Part shown: in pieces, positions 7,118 to 15,307 of the stretch | Layout: each line of letters begins with the position of its first letter | How positions within the stretch are numbered: position 1 is the first letter of the stretch | NCBI GenBank assembly: GCA_910587325.1 | Contig: CAJUKB010000011.1 | Coordinates: 1-50,111, forward strand | DNA: 50,111 nt | Direction: 5' to 3' | DNA from: an uncultured Bacilli bacterium | Lineage (GTDB): Bacteria; Bacillota_I; Bacilli_A; RF39; UBA660 | Translations under genes and position numbers: made by a program | The notes under the pieces: generated by a model | What the model saw: the letters and a program-made list of their open reading frames with translations, nothing else | The model's database searches: none | Told to the model about the DNA's origin: nothing

Positions 7118-7747
7118 ATGACTAAAAGAAAATTGAAAGGAAGCGTAAAAAGGGCATTGTGTGTTACCTGTATAAGTGTAATTTTTATTTCCTTATTTTT
7201 TGTAACCAAAAACCTAAAACCATCAAATGAAGATAATGAGGAATATGTAATGGATTCACTTCTAGAGCCGATAACACCTGTTACCAACATCACAGAAACT
7301 CCTAAAATTACAAGACCTTATACAAGTGACAAAGTTCGCATAAGTAATTACTTCTACGATAAAGACGCTACAAATGAAGAACAAGAAAAATCCTTAATTT
7401 ATTACGAAAATACCTACTTACAAAATAGTGGTGTAGTTTATAGTAGTGAAGAAGAATTCGATGTTGTAGCAGTCTATGATGGAACCATTATAGATATTAA
7501 ACAAGATGATATTTTAAATAACATTGTTTACGTATCTCATAATAGTAGTCTTACAAGTATTTACTATGGACTTAAAGATGTGAATGTTAAAGTAAATGAT
7601 ACCATTACGCAAAATACAATCCTTGGAAAATCAGACCAGAACAAATTCTGTAGTGATGCAAATTCCATGTTATTTGAAGTCAATTATGACGGAAAAGTAT
7701 TAAATCCTGAAAGTTTTTATGTAATGGATATAAATGAATTAAATTAA
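7118..7747 (+). CDS. spoIIQ: Stage II sporulation protein Q, degenerate M23 peptidase
   Basis: SpoIIQ is the forespore half of the SpoIIQ-SpoIIIAH channel that holds the engulfing membranes together. The 209-residue protein has a membrane helix at about 17-31 and a LytM/M23 fold from about residue 95 on. The zinc-ligand HxxxD is lost (the segment reads NSGVVYSS), and the final HxH is replaced by FEV. The inner histidine of VSHNSSLTSIY is kept. It therefore should not cleave peptidoglycan, like the B. subtilis protein and unlike some clostridial ones. The perfect sigma-F promoter and the position after spoIID support the name despite low motif conservation. Confidence 0.88.
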   Translation: MTKRKLKGSVKRALCVTCISVIFISLFFVTKNLKPSNEDNEEYVMDSLLEPITPVTNITETPKITRPYTSDKVRISNYFYDKDATNEEQEKSLIYYENTYLQNSGVVYSSEEEFDVVAVYDGTIIDIKQDDILNNIVYVSHNSSLTSIYYGLKDVNVKVNDTITQNTILGKSDQNKFCSDANSMLFEVNYDGKVLNPESFYVMDINELN

Positions 7748-7753
7748 GAATAG

Positions 7754-7791
7754 ACAACCCCTAAACGTAATATAGTTTATCAAGGGGTTGT
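7754..7791 (+). terminator. Hairpin between spoIIQ and spoIIID
   Basis: ACAACCCCT (7754-7762) pairs with AGGGGTTGT (7783-7791), with an inner AAAC/GTTT pair. The 3' arm holds AGGGG, the only ribosome-binding-like sequence before the spoIIID start, so the hairpin may limit spoIIID translation as well as spoIIQ read-through. Confidence 0.65.
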
Positions 7792-7798
7792 TTCCATA

Positions 7799-8056
7799 AT
7801 GAATAAAGATTTAGTTAGTAGAATAAAAGAAGAAGCGAAGTACTTAATTAAAACCAAAAAAACAATACGAGAAGTAGCACAAGTTTTTGGTATAAGTAAA
7901 AGTACGATTCATAAAGATATGCAAGAAAGGTTAAAAAAAGTTTCTCCAACACTTTATAAAGAAGTAAGAGTGGTTCTAAATGAACATTTAGAAATAAGAC
8001 ATATTAAAGGAGGAGAAACAACAAAACAAAAATATTTAAAGAAACAAGTGAGTTGA
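7799..8056 (+). CDS. spoIIID: Sporulation transcription factor SpoIIID
   Basis: SpoIIID is a small DNA-binding protein that activates and represses mother-cell genes after sigma-E. The 85-residue protein matches the family along its length. It has the helix-turn-helix TIREVAQVFGISKSTIHKDM (about 22-41), then VRVVLNEHLEIRHIKGGE and a basic C-terminal tail. In B. subtilis mbl follows; here an unknown gene follows after 6 bp and is probably in the same transcript. Confidence 0.95.
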   Translation: MNKDLVSRIKEEAKYLIKTKKTIREVAQVFGISKSTIHKDMQERLKKVSPTLYKEVRVVLNEHLEIRHIKGGETTKQKYLKKQVS

Positions 8057-8062
8057 TAAAAA

Positions 8063-8662
8063 ATGAAAAAAATTCATTATGCAATCTACATTTGCGATGA
8101 TGAAATCTTTTTTTTACATATAGCAAAGGATAAAGTAGAGAAAGAAAAATTTAAAAGTTTAAAAGAAGAACAAATTATTGATAGTACTTTGTTTATAGAT
8201 GAGTTTAGTAAATTCTTAAAACAAAAGAATATCAAAATCTCTTTATTTGGAGAAAATATTTGTTTTATAAAAAATAAAAGTATAAATCCTATCGTTTTAG
8301 AAAAATATGAGGAGGTATTAAAAGAGTACTTTTATAAAATAGAATATAAGGATTTAGGGGAAATATTGAAAATTGAAAAAGAAAATGGTTTTTTAAATAT
8401 AACAGAACAGTATCTTGATTATTACTTTATGAAAAAAAATGAACGTCAATTTTTAAGAGTCCCTTTATCTTTATTCAATAACCATTTAAAGAAAGCCATT
8501 CATCATATTTTGACAACAATTTATAAACCCAAAAAATTAATGGTGTTTGGAAATCTTGATAATAATTCTAAAATTGCAGAAACCATCAGTCATGATTATA
8601 ATATAATCACAACATTTCCAGAAGTCCATTATCATTACATATTTGAGGAATACAAGAAATAA
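8063..8662 (+). CDS. Hypothetical protein in the spoIIID operon
   Basis: I do not recognise this 199-residue protein. It is soluble with no signal peptide and is rich in lysine, phenylalanine and isoleucine. N-terminal strands (HYAIYICDDEIFFLHIA) and a later KKLMVFGNLDNNSKIAETI segment have the feel of an alpha/beta fold, but no catalytic motif stands out. It starts 6 bp after spoIIID, with the GTGAG of the spoIIID end as ribosome binding site, so a mother-cell role is plausible by context. It is followed by a T-rich tract and the agr promoter. Confidence 0.5.
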   Translation: MKKIHYAIYICDDEIFFLHIAKDKVEKEKFKSLKEEQIIDSTLFIDEFSKFLKQKNIKISLFGENICFIKNKSINPIVLEKYEEVLKEYFYKIEYKDLGEILKIEKENGFLNITEQYLDYYFMKKNERQFLRVPLSLFNNHLKKAIHHILTTIYKPKKLMVFGNLDNNSKIAETISHDYNIITTFPEVHYHYIFEEYKK

Positions 8663-8691
8663 AAATTTTGTATTTTTTTTTTAGTAATCTA

Positions 8692-8700
8692 TGATATAAT
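8692..8700 (+). promoter_or_regulatory. Extended -10 promoter of agrA-agrC
   Basis: TGATATAAT is an extended -10 element 38 bp before the agrA start. The -35 region is a run of T, so the promoter depends on the extended element. Confidence 0.5.
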
Positions 8701-8737
8701 TGCAAATAGTAAACAAAAAGGGAAGTAGTGTGGTAGT

Positions 8738-9463
8738 ATGATTAAAATTGTAGTTGTCGAAGATGATAAAAATGCCCAAATGGAAATTAAAAACATTTTG
8801 AGAAAACTAGATATTTTTAAAGATGAAGAATGCAAAATCGAATATTTTACAAAATTTACACAAAGTTTAAAGGATGTTATTAAAGATACACAAGACCATA
8901 AAATCTATATTTTAGATATTGAGCTAGATACAAAAGTAAGTGGCATTGATATAGCTAAATTTATAAGAGAAATTGATTGGGAAAGTGAAATTATATTTAT
9001 TACAAATCATGATAAAATGTTTGAAACAACCTACCGTAGTATTTACAACGTTATGGATTTTATTGAAAAGTTTCATAATATGGAAACCAAATTAAAAAAA
9101 GATATTCGTACGATTTTCAAAAGAAAATTTGATAACAAAATGTTTAAGTTCAATAGTAGAAATATGAACCTTCAAATTTATTATCGTTCCATTACCCATC
9201 TTTATAGAGATAAAGAATCTAGAAAGATTATTGTAAATACAGATAGAACGAATTATTCTGTTTATCTAAATGTAGCAGATTCAGTTCATTATTTAGATAG
9301 TCGATTTATGATGATACATAGAGCTTGTGTAGTAAACTTAGATAGAGTAGAAGCATTTAATTGGACAAAAGGCTATTTTATATTAGATACCGGTGAGAAA
9401 GTACATATGTTATCAAAGAAATATAAAAAGGAAGTTGAGGAGTATTATGAGAGAAATAATTGA
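8738..9463 (+). CDS. LytTR-family response regulator (AgrA-like)
   Basis: The 241-residue protein has a receiver domain and a LytTR DNA-binding domain. The receiver has acidic D9 and D10 and the phospho-acceptor D60 in ILDIELD. The LytTR part runs from about 140 to 236 and includes HLYRDKESRKIIVNT and FMMIHRACVVNLDRV. AgrA-type regulators are phosphorylated by the partner kinase and activate agr promoters through direct repeats. The next gene overlaps its end by 17 bases and encodes the kinase. The agrBD genes face it from the other strand, which supports an agr role rather than a stand-alone LytTR regulator. Confidence 0.88.
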   Translation: MIKIVVVEDDKNAQMEIKNILRKLDIFKDEECKIEYFTKFTQSLKDVIKDTQDHKIYILDIELDTKVSGIDIAKFIREIDWESEIIFITNHDKMFETTYRSIYNVMDFIEKFHNMETKLKKDIRTIFKRKFDNKMFKFNSRNMNLQIYYRSITHLYRDKESRKIIVNTDRTNYSVYLNVADSVHYLDSRFMMIHRACVVNLDRVEAFNWTKGYFILDTGEKVHMLSKKYKKEVEEYYERNN

Positions 9464-10718
9464 TTTAGGATTATATTTTCTATCTATATTTATATGTGTT
9501 ATTTTTTTAGATTTATGTTATGCAAAATTAAATAATACAAAATTTAATTTAAATTGGAAAAATTTTATAATTATATTTATAAACTCAATAATCACTTTAA
9601 TTAATAATTTATATAACAATAATGTATTAAAAATCTTATTAGTGCTAATTGTTGTCTGTTTGAATTTTAAGCTTATATTTAAAAAAAGTTTAAAAAATGT
9701 AGTTATTAGTTATATTATAATATATTTTTTATTAATAATTTTTGAAATAGTATTTTCTAATTTATTAGCAGTATCTAATATATTAAATAATAATTCAGCC
9801 GCTTTATCATTAAACTTTAGTAAATTTGGAATGTCGATATTTGTTGGTGGTATAGAATATTGTTTTATCTGCTTAAAACCTATAAAAATTTTTTTGCAAA
9901 AAGCACTAGATTTTTTAATAAACAATTCAAGTGTAGGAAATATTTCTTATTTAATGTTTTTAACTATGGCAGTATTAGGAATGCTAAATGTAAAAACCTT
10001 TGCTACTAGCAATTCAATCCAATTCATAATTTGTTTAGTAATTATTTTTATCATTTTATTTGCAGTAGTATTTAAAACAAAAATGAATGAAATAATGTTA
10101 AAAGATTCCAATAAACGATTAATTGATTATAACGACAAATATGGGAAATTTTTGGATGAATATAAAATATACAAACATAATATTAAACATAAACTATCTG
10201 CTATGAAATCTTATGGTAATAAAAAAGTAAATGCTTTAATTGATGATTTATTAGAGGAAGAAACAACGTTTAGTGTAAAAAACAATAATTTATACAATGT
10301 TCCAAATGGTATAAAAGGAATTGTGGCAGAAAAATTATACAATGCAAATTTTAATGTGCTAATAGATAACAAAATAAAGAAAGACCCTTTTAAAAATTTA
10401 TCTCCTAAAGCGTTTAATAGTATTTCAGAAAGTATTGGTATTGCTCTTGATAATGCCATAGAAGCAAGTTGTGAAACAGATAATCCAATTATTACGATGG
10501 ATTTAAAAGAAAGCAAAGAAGATATTTTTATTAAAATAGGAAATAACTTTTGTAATCACATTGATATTGATAAGCTAGGTACAAAATACTATTCAACTAA
10601 AAATCGTGGTAGTGGATTAGGATTATTCTCAATTATGCAAAATCATTTAGTCAAAGAGAAAATTAATATTATTAATGACTTTTATTACATAGAATTACAA
10701 ATAAAAAAAGCACGCTAA
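9447..10718 (+). CDS. GHKL histidine kinase (AgrC-like peptide receptor)
   Basis: About 200 N-terminal residues form six or seven membrane helices, as in AgrC, where they bind the cyclic peptide. The kinase part has YKHNIKHKLSAMK with the probable phospho-histidine near residue 243, the N box ALDNAIEAS near 332 and the G box NRGSGLGLFS near 386. GHKL kinases of this class pair with LytTR regulators. I use the ATG at 9447, preceded by GAGGAG. The frame is open back to 9393 inside agrA, but no ribosome binding site supports that start. The final codons run into a bidirectional terminator shared with agrD. Confidence 0.88.
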   Translation: MREIIDLGLYFLSIFICVIFLDLCYAKLNNTKFNLNWKNFIIIFINSIITLINNLYNNNVLKILLVLIVVCLNFKLIFKKSLKNVVISYIIIYFLLIIFEIVFSNLLAVSNILNNNSAALSLNFSKFGMSIFVGGIEYCFICLKPIKIFLQKALDFLINNSSVGNISYLMFLTMAVLGMLNVKTFATSNSIQFIICLVIIFIILFAVVFKTKMNEIMLKDSNKRLIDYNDKYGKFLDEYKIYKHNIKHKLSAMKSYGNKKVNALIDDLLEEETTFSVKNNNLYNVPNGIKGIVAEKLYNANFNVLIDNKIKKDPFKNLSPKAFNSISESIGIALDNAIEASCETDNPIITMDLKESKEDIFIKIGNNFCNHIDIDKLGTKYYSTKNRGSGLGLFSIMQNHLVKEKINIINDFYYIELQIKKAR

Positions 10719-10740
10719 TTTTATAGGGCGTGTTTTAAAT
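10710..10740. terminator. Bidirectional terminator between agrC and agrD
   Basis: CACGC (10711-10715) pairs with GCGTG (10728-10732). TTTT follows on the plus strand and a run of seven T on the minus strand, so it can end both converging transcripts. Confidence 0.75.
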
Positions 10741-10859
10741 TATAAAATTTCATCAGGGCAATCAGATTCGTCAAAAAATCCAAACCAAGTAAAAGTTGAA
10801 ACACCATTGTTTACTACTTTTGCTAAAGCAGAAAGCATATTTCCAAAAATGGTAGCCAT
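10740..10859 (-). CDS. AgrD-like autoinducing peptide precursor without the ring cysteine
   Basis: This 39-residue peptide lies directly downstream of agrB on the same strand, behind a strong AAAGGAGGG. It has the three AgrD parts: an amphipathic leader (MATIFGNMLSALAKVV), a hydrophobic core (NGVSTFTWFGFF) and an acidic tail (DESDCPDEIL). The tail aligns with the DEVEVPKEL tail of Staphylococcus aureus AgrD. The residue five from the end of the core, normally Cys, is Trp25. Ser21 lies nine residues from the core end, matching the ring size of the enterococcal lactone GBAP. Thr22 and Thr24 are alternatives. The only cysteine, C34, is in the tail. Confidence 0.8.
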   Translation of the reverse strand: MATIFGNMLSALAKVVNNGVSTFTWFGFFDESDCPDEIL

Positions 10860-10914
10860 TCTGTAATTTCCCTCCTTTCCTTTGTTTAAATCTATATAAC
10901 CATTTAAACCATAA

Positions 10915-11511
10915 TTATTTTTTATAATTCCTATAATTACGATAAGGTATATGAAATAATTTATAAGTTAAAGGACAAATACATATAGTTTCTAAAAGAA
11001 ATAAGAAACATATGATTTCATAAAAATTTGAATTATTTATAAATAGAGAAATAGTAATATAGAGTATAGATAAAGATATAGTAATGATTTTATTTGTTTT
11101 TCTTTTTTTCTTATCAAGTAAAGGTCTTGATGGTGTATCACTTGGTGCCCATAATAAGAAAGCGAATAAACTAATTCCATAACCAATATAAAGATATATC
11201 ATAGGAATAGTAAAATATTTAATAAAAAGTGGACCTACAATATACACAATAAGAGTAATGAACCAACAATAAATATTTTTAGTAGCATGTACTCCAAAAG
11301 CAAATCCTCTAAGGATGGAATAAAGTAGAATGGTAATAAGTGTTATTGGAAATGTTTTTAAAAATATAGATAAGAGTAAAACTACACTTGTTTTGGTAAT
11401 TAAAGAATAAAGAGATTCTAAAGTATAACGAAAAATATTAATTTGTTTTTCTTCACAAGCGTTATTCTTGATTAAGTAATGTAATGAATTATTTACAAAT
11501 GCACTTTTCAT
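10915..11511 (-). CDS. AgrB-like peptide-processing membrane protease
   Basis: AgrB removes the acidic tail of AgrD and closes the ring of the autoinducing peptide. The protein is about 198 residues with five or six membrane helices. The catalytic pair is His75 and Cys82 in FGVHATKNIYCW (H-x6-C, as in S. aureus H77/C84). SRPLLDKKKRK is a typical cytosolic loop. I prefer the ATG at 11511, after GGTGAAGAAG; an in-frame TTG at 11532 would add seven residues. agrD follows 55 bp downstream. No clear AgrA-type direct repeat or promoter could be pinned down between 11512 and 11775. Confidence 0.9.
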   Translation of the reverse strand: MKSAFVNNSLHYLIKNNACEEKQINIFRYTLESLYSLITKTSVVLLLSIFLKTFPITLITILLYSILRGFAFGVHATKNIYCWFITLIVYIVGPLFIKYFTIPMIYLYIGYGISLFAFLLWAPSDTPSRPLLDKKKRKTNKIITISLSILYITISLFINNSNFYEIICFLFLLETICICPLTYKLFHIPYRNYRNYKK

Positions 11512-11775
11512 ATTCTTCTTCACCAACCGCAAAAATCATAGCATTATTTAAATGCAAAAAAATATAGAAAAGAATAAATAAAAAACTTTTCAGTCTAAAA
11601 ATAAAAGAAAAAATTATGTTTACTATTCGCAAATGCAAATGAAACATATTTTTGAAATATTTAGACAAAAATTTCCCACTGCGAACTTTGTCGAGCGTAT
11701 TTTGTTGAAGTATCACCCTTAAAGGTGGTATGGTTAAGTTGTGAGTAGTAAATAGAAGAAGAAAGAGGTGTTGAG

Positions 11776-11988
11776 ATGCGCGGTAAAGTAAAGTGGTTCA
11801 ACAATGAAAAAGGATACGGCTTTATTGAATGCAATGACTTAGAAGATATCTTTGTTCATTATTCAGCTATATCTAAAGAGGGCTACAAAACTTTAAAAGA
11901 AGGAGATATCGTTGACTTTAAATTAATTGAAACTTCTAAAGGGCTTCAAGCTGTTGATGTTACTTCTACACAATTAACTACTGTTTAG
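11776..11988 (+). CDS. csp: Cold-shock domain protein
   Basis: This is a 70-residue single cold-shock domain, an RNA chaperone that binds single-stranded RNA and DNA. The two RNA-binding motifs are KGYGFIE (RNP1) and DIFVHYS (RNP2). The start MRGKVKWFNNEKGYGFI is standard, and AGAGGTG precedes the ATG. It is divergent from agrB. A small CTTAA/TTAAG stem lies about 50 bases upstream in its leader. Confidence 0.95.
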   Translation: MRGKVKWFNNEKGYGFIECNDLEDIFVHYSAISKEGYKTLKEGDIVDFKLIETSKGLQAVDVTSTQLTTV

Positions 11989-11998
11989 TAGTTTTTTT
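11976..11998 (+). terminator. Terminator of the cold-shock gene
   Basis: AACTAC (11976-11981) and GTAGTT (11988-11993) form a stem with the stop codon at its 3' edge, followed by a T-run. Confidence 0.75.
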
Positions 11999-12038
11999 CA
12001 TTTTTTTATGTTATACTCGGGTTAAGGAAGGTGAGAAT

Positions 12039-12572
12039 ATGGAAATCATTATAAGAGGGGACAAGATAACGATTACGGATGCCATAAAAGAGTATGTAAC
12101 AAGCAAATTTGAAAAGCTTGATAAATACTTTGAAAATCCTGATGGAATAAAGGCTTACGTTAATGTGAAAGTAAGTAACTTATCCCAAATTATTGAAGTA
12201 ACCATTCCAACAAGTAAATTTACACTACGTGCTGAAGAAGGACATGCTGATTTATATGCTGCAACTGACTTAATGGTGGATAAGTTAGAAAGACAAATTA
12301 GAAAGAACAAAACAAGACTTAAAAACAAATTTAAAAATAATGACATAATGGATTTAAATTTAGAATTTGATGTAACGGAAGACGAAGTAAACGAGAGGGA
12401 AATTGTCAAAAGAAAATCCATTGAAATGAAACCGATGGATGAGGAAGAAGCCATTTTACAAGCAGAGTTATTAGACCATGACTTCTTTGTATTTAAAAAT
12501 GTGGATGAAGAATGTGTATCAGTTCTTTATAAAAGAAAAGATGGACGTTACGGAATTATTAATGTGAAGTAA
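12039..12572 (+). CDS. hpf: Long-form ribosome hibernation promoting factor
   Basis: HPF silences ribosomes in stationary phase; the long form dimerises 70S particles into 100S. The 177-residue protein has the S30AE domain (about 1-100, with the RKNKTRLKNKFK basic helix) and the C-terminal dimerisation domain (about 120-177, DEEEAILQAELLDHDFFVF and KDGRYGIINVK). An extended -10 TGTTATACT at 12009-12017 gives a short leader, and AAGGAAGGTGA is the ribosome binding site. The hpf-secA order is common in Firmicutes. Confidence 0.95.
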   Translation: MEIIIRGDKITITDAIKEYVTSKFEKLDKYFENPDGIKAYVNVKVSNLSQIIEVTIPTSKFTLRAEEGHADLYAATDLMVDKLERQIRKNKTRLKNKFKNNDIMDLNLEFDVTEDEVNEREIVKRKSIEMKPMDEEEAILQAELLDHDFFVFKNVDEECVSVLYKRKDGRYGIINVK

Positions 12573-12597
12573 AGAGAATTGCTCTCTTTTTTTTGTG
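12571..12597 (+). terminator. Terminator of hpf
   Basis: AAAGAGA (12571-12577) pairs with TCTCTTT (12583-12589), then a T-run. secA follows with its own extended -10 TGTTATAAT at 12636-12644. Confidence 0.75.
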
Positions 12598-12668
12598 CGT
12601 TTCTAGTCGAAATTCTTTCCGTTTCCGGTGAGCTGTGTTATAATACAAGGCATGGAAGGTGATACAAG

Positions 12669-15158
12669 ATGGGATTTTTTAGAAAATTAGTAGATTCAGA
12701 ATATAAAGAATTAAAAAGATTTGAAAGTATTGCAGATAAGATAGTAGCACTTGATGAAGAAATGCAAAAACTATCGGATGCAGAATTAAAAGGAAAAACG
12801 GAAGAATTTAAGAAAGAACTAGAAAATGGTACTGATTTAAACGATTTAGTTATTCCGGCTTTTGCAGTCGTTCGTGAAGCCGCAAGCCGTGTGATTGGAG
12901 AAAAGCCATTTTATGTGCAAATATTAGGTGGACTTGCCATTCATTTTGGGAACATTGCCGAAATGAAAACAGGGGAAGGAAAAACCTTAACAGAAACTAT
13001 GCCTACCTACTTAAATGCCTTAACAGGAAAAGGGGTACATATAATTACTGTTAATGAATTCTTAGCCAAACGTGACTCTGAATGGATGGGTGAAATCTTC
13101 AGATTTTTAGGCTTAACAGTAGGGCTTAACTTACGTGATTTATCTCCAAAAGAAAAAAAGGCAGCCTACGACTGTGATGTTTTGTATTCAACAAATAATG
13201 AAATAGGATTTGATTACTTAAGAGATAACATGGTAGCTCGTGCAGAAGAGCGTGTGCAACGTCCACTTCACTTTTGTATCGTCGATGAAGTCGACTCTAT
13301 CTTAATTGATGAAGCAAGAACACCTCTTATTATTTCAGGAGGACAAGCAAACAGTGGGAATTTATATGTCGATGCCGATAAAGCCGTTAAGAATTTAGTA
13401 AATGAAGAAGATTATACCATTGATGAAAAGGTTAAAAATGTCTCCTTAACAGAAGATGGTAGTAAAAAGATAGAAAAATATTTTAAGGTTGCTAACCTTT
13501 ATGATATTAACAATACAGGACTTGTGCATCATGTAAATCAAGCATTAAAAGCCAATTATGGATTTAAAAAAGATATAGATTATGTTGTTAGTGATGACCA
13601 AGTAATTATCGTTGACCAATTTACTGGACGTTTAATGCAAGGTCGTCAATTTAGTGATGGACTTCACCAAGCAATTGAAGCAAAAGAGCGTGTAACAATT
13701 AATGTAGAAACCAAAACGATGGCAACTATTACATTCCAAAATTTATTTAGAATGTATGAAAAACTATCAGGAATGACAGGAACTGCTAAAACAGAAGAAG
13801 AAGAATTTAGAAATATCTACAATATGTATGTTATCGGGATTCCAACCAACAAGCCAATTGCACGTGTGGATTTACCAGATCTTGTCTATGCAACAATGGA
13901 AGGAAAATACAAGGCCATTGTAAACTGCATTAAAGAAATACATGAAACAGGGCAACCAATATTAGTTGGAACAATTAGCGTAGAAGCCAATGAACATTTG
14001 AGCAAAATGTTAACAAAAGTTGGATTAAAACATGAAGTATTAAATGCCAAAAATCATGAAAGAGAAGCCGAAATTATTGCGAATGCCGGAAAAAAAGGAG
14101 CAATTACTATTGCTACCAATATGGCAGGACGTGGAACCGACATCAAACTAACGGAAGAAACATTAGAACTTGGTGGCCTTTATGTAATTGGTACAGAACG
14201 CCATGAATCACGTCGTATTGATAACCAATTACGTGGTCGTTCAGGACGTCAAGGAGACGTAGGTACTAGTCAATTCTTTGTATCGTTTGATGATGACTTA
14301 ATGCGTATGTTTGGAACAGATAGAATTAAACAAGTTGTCCAAAGTCTTGGTATGACAGATGACCAATCTATTCGTTCGAAAGCCATTACAAGAAGTATCG
14401 AGACTGCTCAAAAGAAAGTAGAAGGAAACAACTTTGATATGCGTAAAAGTCTACTTGATTATGATAATGTCGTAAACGAACAAAGAACGATTATCTATGA
14501 AAAACGTAATGAAGTATTAGATAATGAAAATATTCATGAAAGTGTTATTGAAATATTTAAAAATACGATTACTACTTTAGTAGAAAACCACATTGAACCA
14601 GAGGGGTATTTAACGGATGATGATAAGTGCGAAATCATTGAATTTGTAAATACTAATTATATGAAAAATAAACCAATTGATGTTAAAGAGATTAATGACT
14701 TAAAACAAGAAGAAATAGAAAAATATCTTGCTGACAAAATTTTAAAAGATTATGAGAAAAAAATTAGTATTGCACCAAACTTCCAAGAATTTGAGCGTGC
14801 TATTACTCTTCGAATGATTGACTCATTATGGGTAGATCATATCAGTACTATGGAACATTTAAAAGAAGGAATAATGTTACGTGGTTATGGGCAAGTAAAT
14901 CCACTGCAAGCCTATACAATGGAAGGTTTTGATTTATTTGAACACTTACTTGATAAGATTGATGAAAATATTGCGAGCTTTTTATTAAAAGCCAATATTG
15001 AACAAAATACAGAACGTAAACAAACCATTATAGGAGTAGCAAACGATGGGAAAGAAAAAGTAAAACAAACTCCGAAAAAATCAGAAAAAAAAGTAGGACG
15101 TAACGATTCATGTCCTTGTGGATCAGGAAAAAAATATAAGAATTGCTGTGGTAAATAG
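12669..15158 (+). CDS. secA: Protein translocase ATPase SecA
   Basis: SecA drives preproteins through SecYEG by ATP hydrolysis. The 829-residue protein is complete. It has Walker A GEGKT at 102-106, the Walker B box DEVD at 206-209, NMAGRGTDIKL and QLRGRSGRQGD of the second motor domain, and a C-terminal SEC-C zinc motif, CPCGSGKKYKNCCGK, that binds SecB-like partners and ribosomes. GGAAGGTGA precedes the ATG. In many Firmicutes prfB follows; here the next 8.5 kb are accessory. A second, diverged copy of the SEC-C end lies at 16136-16180. Confidence 0.98.
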   Translation: MGFFRKLVDSEYKELKRFESIADKIVALDEEMQKLSDAELKGKTEEFKKELENGTDLNDLVIPAFAVVREAASRVIGEKPFYVQILGGLAIHFGNIAEMKTGEGKTLTETMPTYLNALTGKGVHIITVNEFLAKRDSEWMGEIFRFLGLTVGLNLRDLSPKEKKAAYDCDVLYSTNNEIGFDYLRDNMVARAEERVQRPLHFCIVDEVDSILIDEARTPLIISGGQANSGNLYVDADKAVKNLVNEEDYTIDEKVKNVSLTEDGSKKIEKYFKVANLYDINNTGLVHHVNQALKANYGFKKDIDYVVSDDQVIIVDQFTGRLMQGRQFSDGLHQAIEAKERVTINVETKTMATITFQNLFRMYEKLSGMTGTAKTEEEEFRNIYNMYVIGIPTNKPIARVDLPDLVYATMEGKYKAIVNCIKEIHETGQPILVGTISVEANEHLSKMLTKVGLKHEVLNAKNHEREAEIIANAGKKGAITIATNMAGRGTDIKLTEETLELGGLYVIGTERHESRRIDNQLRGRSGRQGDVGTSQFFVSFDDDLMRMFGTDRIKQVVQSLGMTDDQSIRSKAITRSIETAQKKVEGNNFDMRKSLLDYDNVVNEQRTIIYEKRNEVLDNENIHESVIEIFKNTITTLVENHIEPEGYLTDDDKCEIIEFVNTNYMKNKPIDVKEINDLKQEEIEKYLADKILKDYEKKISIAPNFQEFERAITLRMIDSLWVDHISTMEHLKEGIMLRGYGQVNPLQAYTMEGFDLFEHLLDKIDENIASFLLKANIEQNTERKQTIIGVANDGKEKVKQTPKKSEKKVGRNDSCPCGSGKKYKNCCGK

Positions 15159-15223
15159 TAGGTTTTATAAGGGCTTGTGAAGGTTTAGAAATCTAAAAAA
15201 AAGCATAAATTAGCCATAAAAAC

Positions 15224-15267
15224 TGAAAATTTTCCTCATTTTGTCTTCGTTTTTTTGAAAATGAGGA
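15224..15267 (+). repeat. Hairpin behind secA; first of a near-repeat pair
   Basis: TCCTCATTTT (15233-15242) pairs with AAAATGAGGA (15258-15267). It may act as a weak stop signal after secA, but no T-run follows. The left arm with its flank (15224-15242) recurs with one base missing at 15981-15998, so the pair brackets the J-domain gene. Confidence 0.5.
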
Positions 15268-15307
15268 CAAAAATCCTAAAAGGCAAAACAAAGAGGGTGG
15301 TAAAACT

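Noticed and set aside
8063..8662. Mbl/MreB-like actin gene expected after spoIIID
   Set aside because: The protein is 199 residues and lacks the actin-fold phosphate loops; it is left as hypothetical.
10740..10859. Autoinducing peptide formed through Cys34 of AgrD
   Set aside because: Cys34 lies within the segment that aligns with the conserved acidic tail (CPDEIL), leaving no room for a normal signal and tail.
11489..11716. Minus-strand frame upstream of and overlapping agrB
   Set aside because: Lys/Phe/Ile composition without motifs and no ribosome binding site; it overlaps the agrB start in another frame.
12155..12454. Minus-strand reading frame of 99 codons
   Set aside because: It is the shadow of hpf, with no initiation signal.
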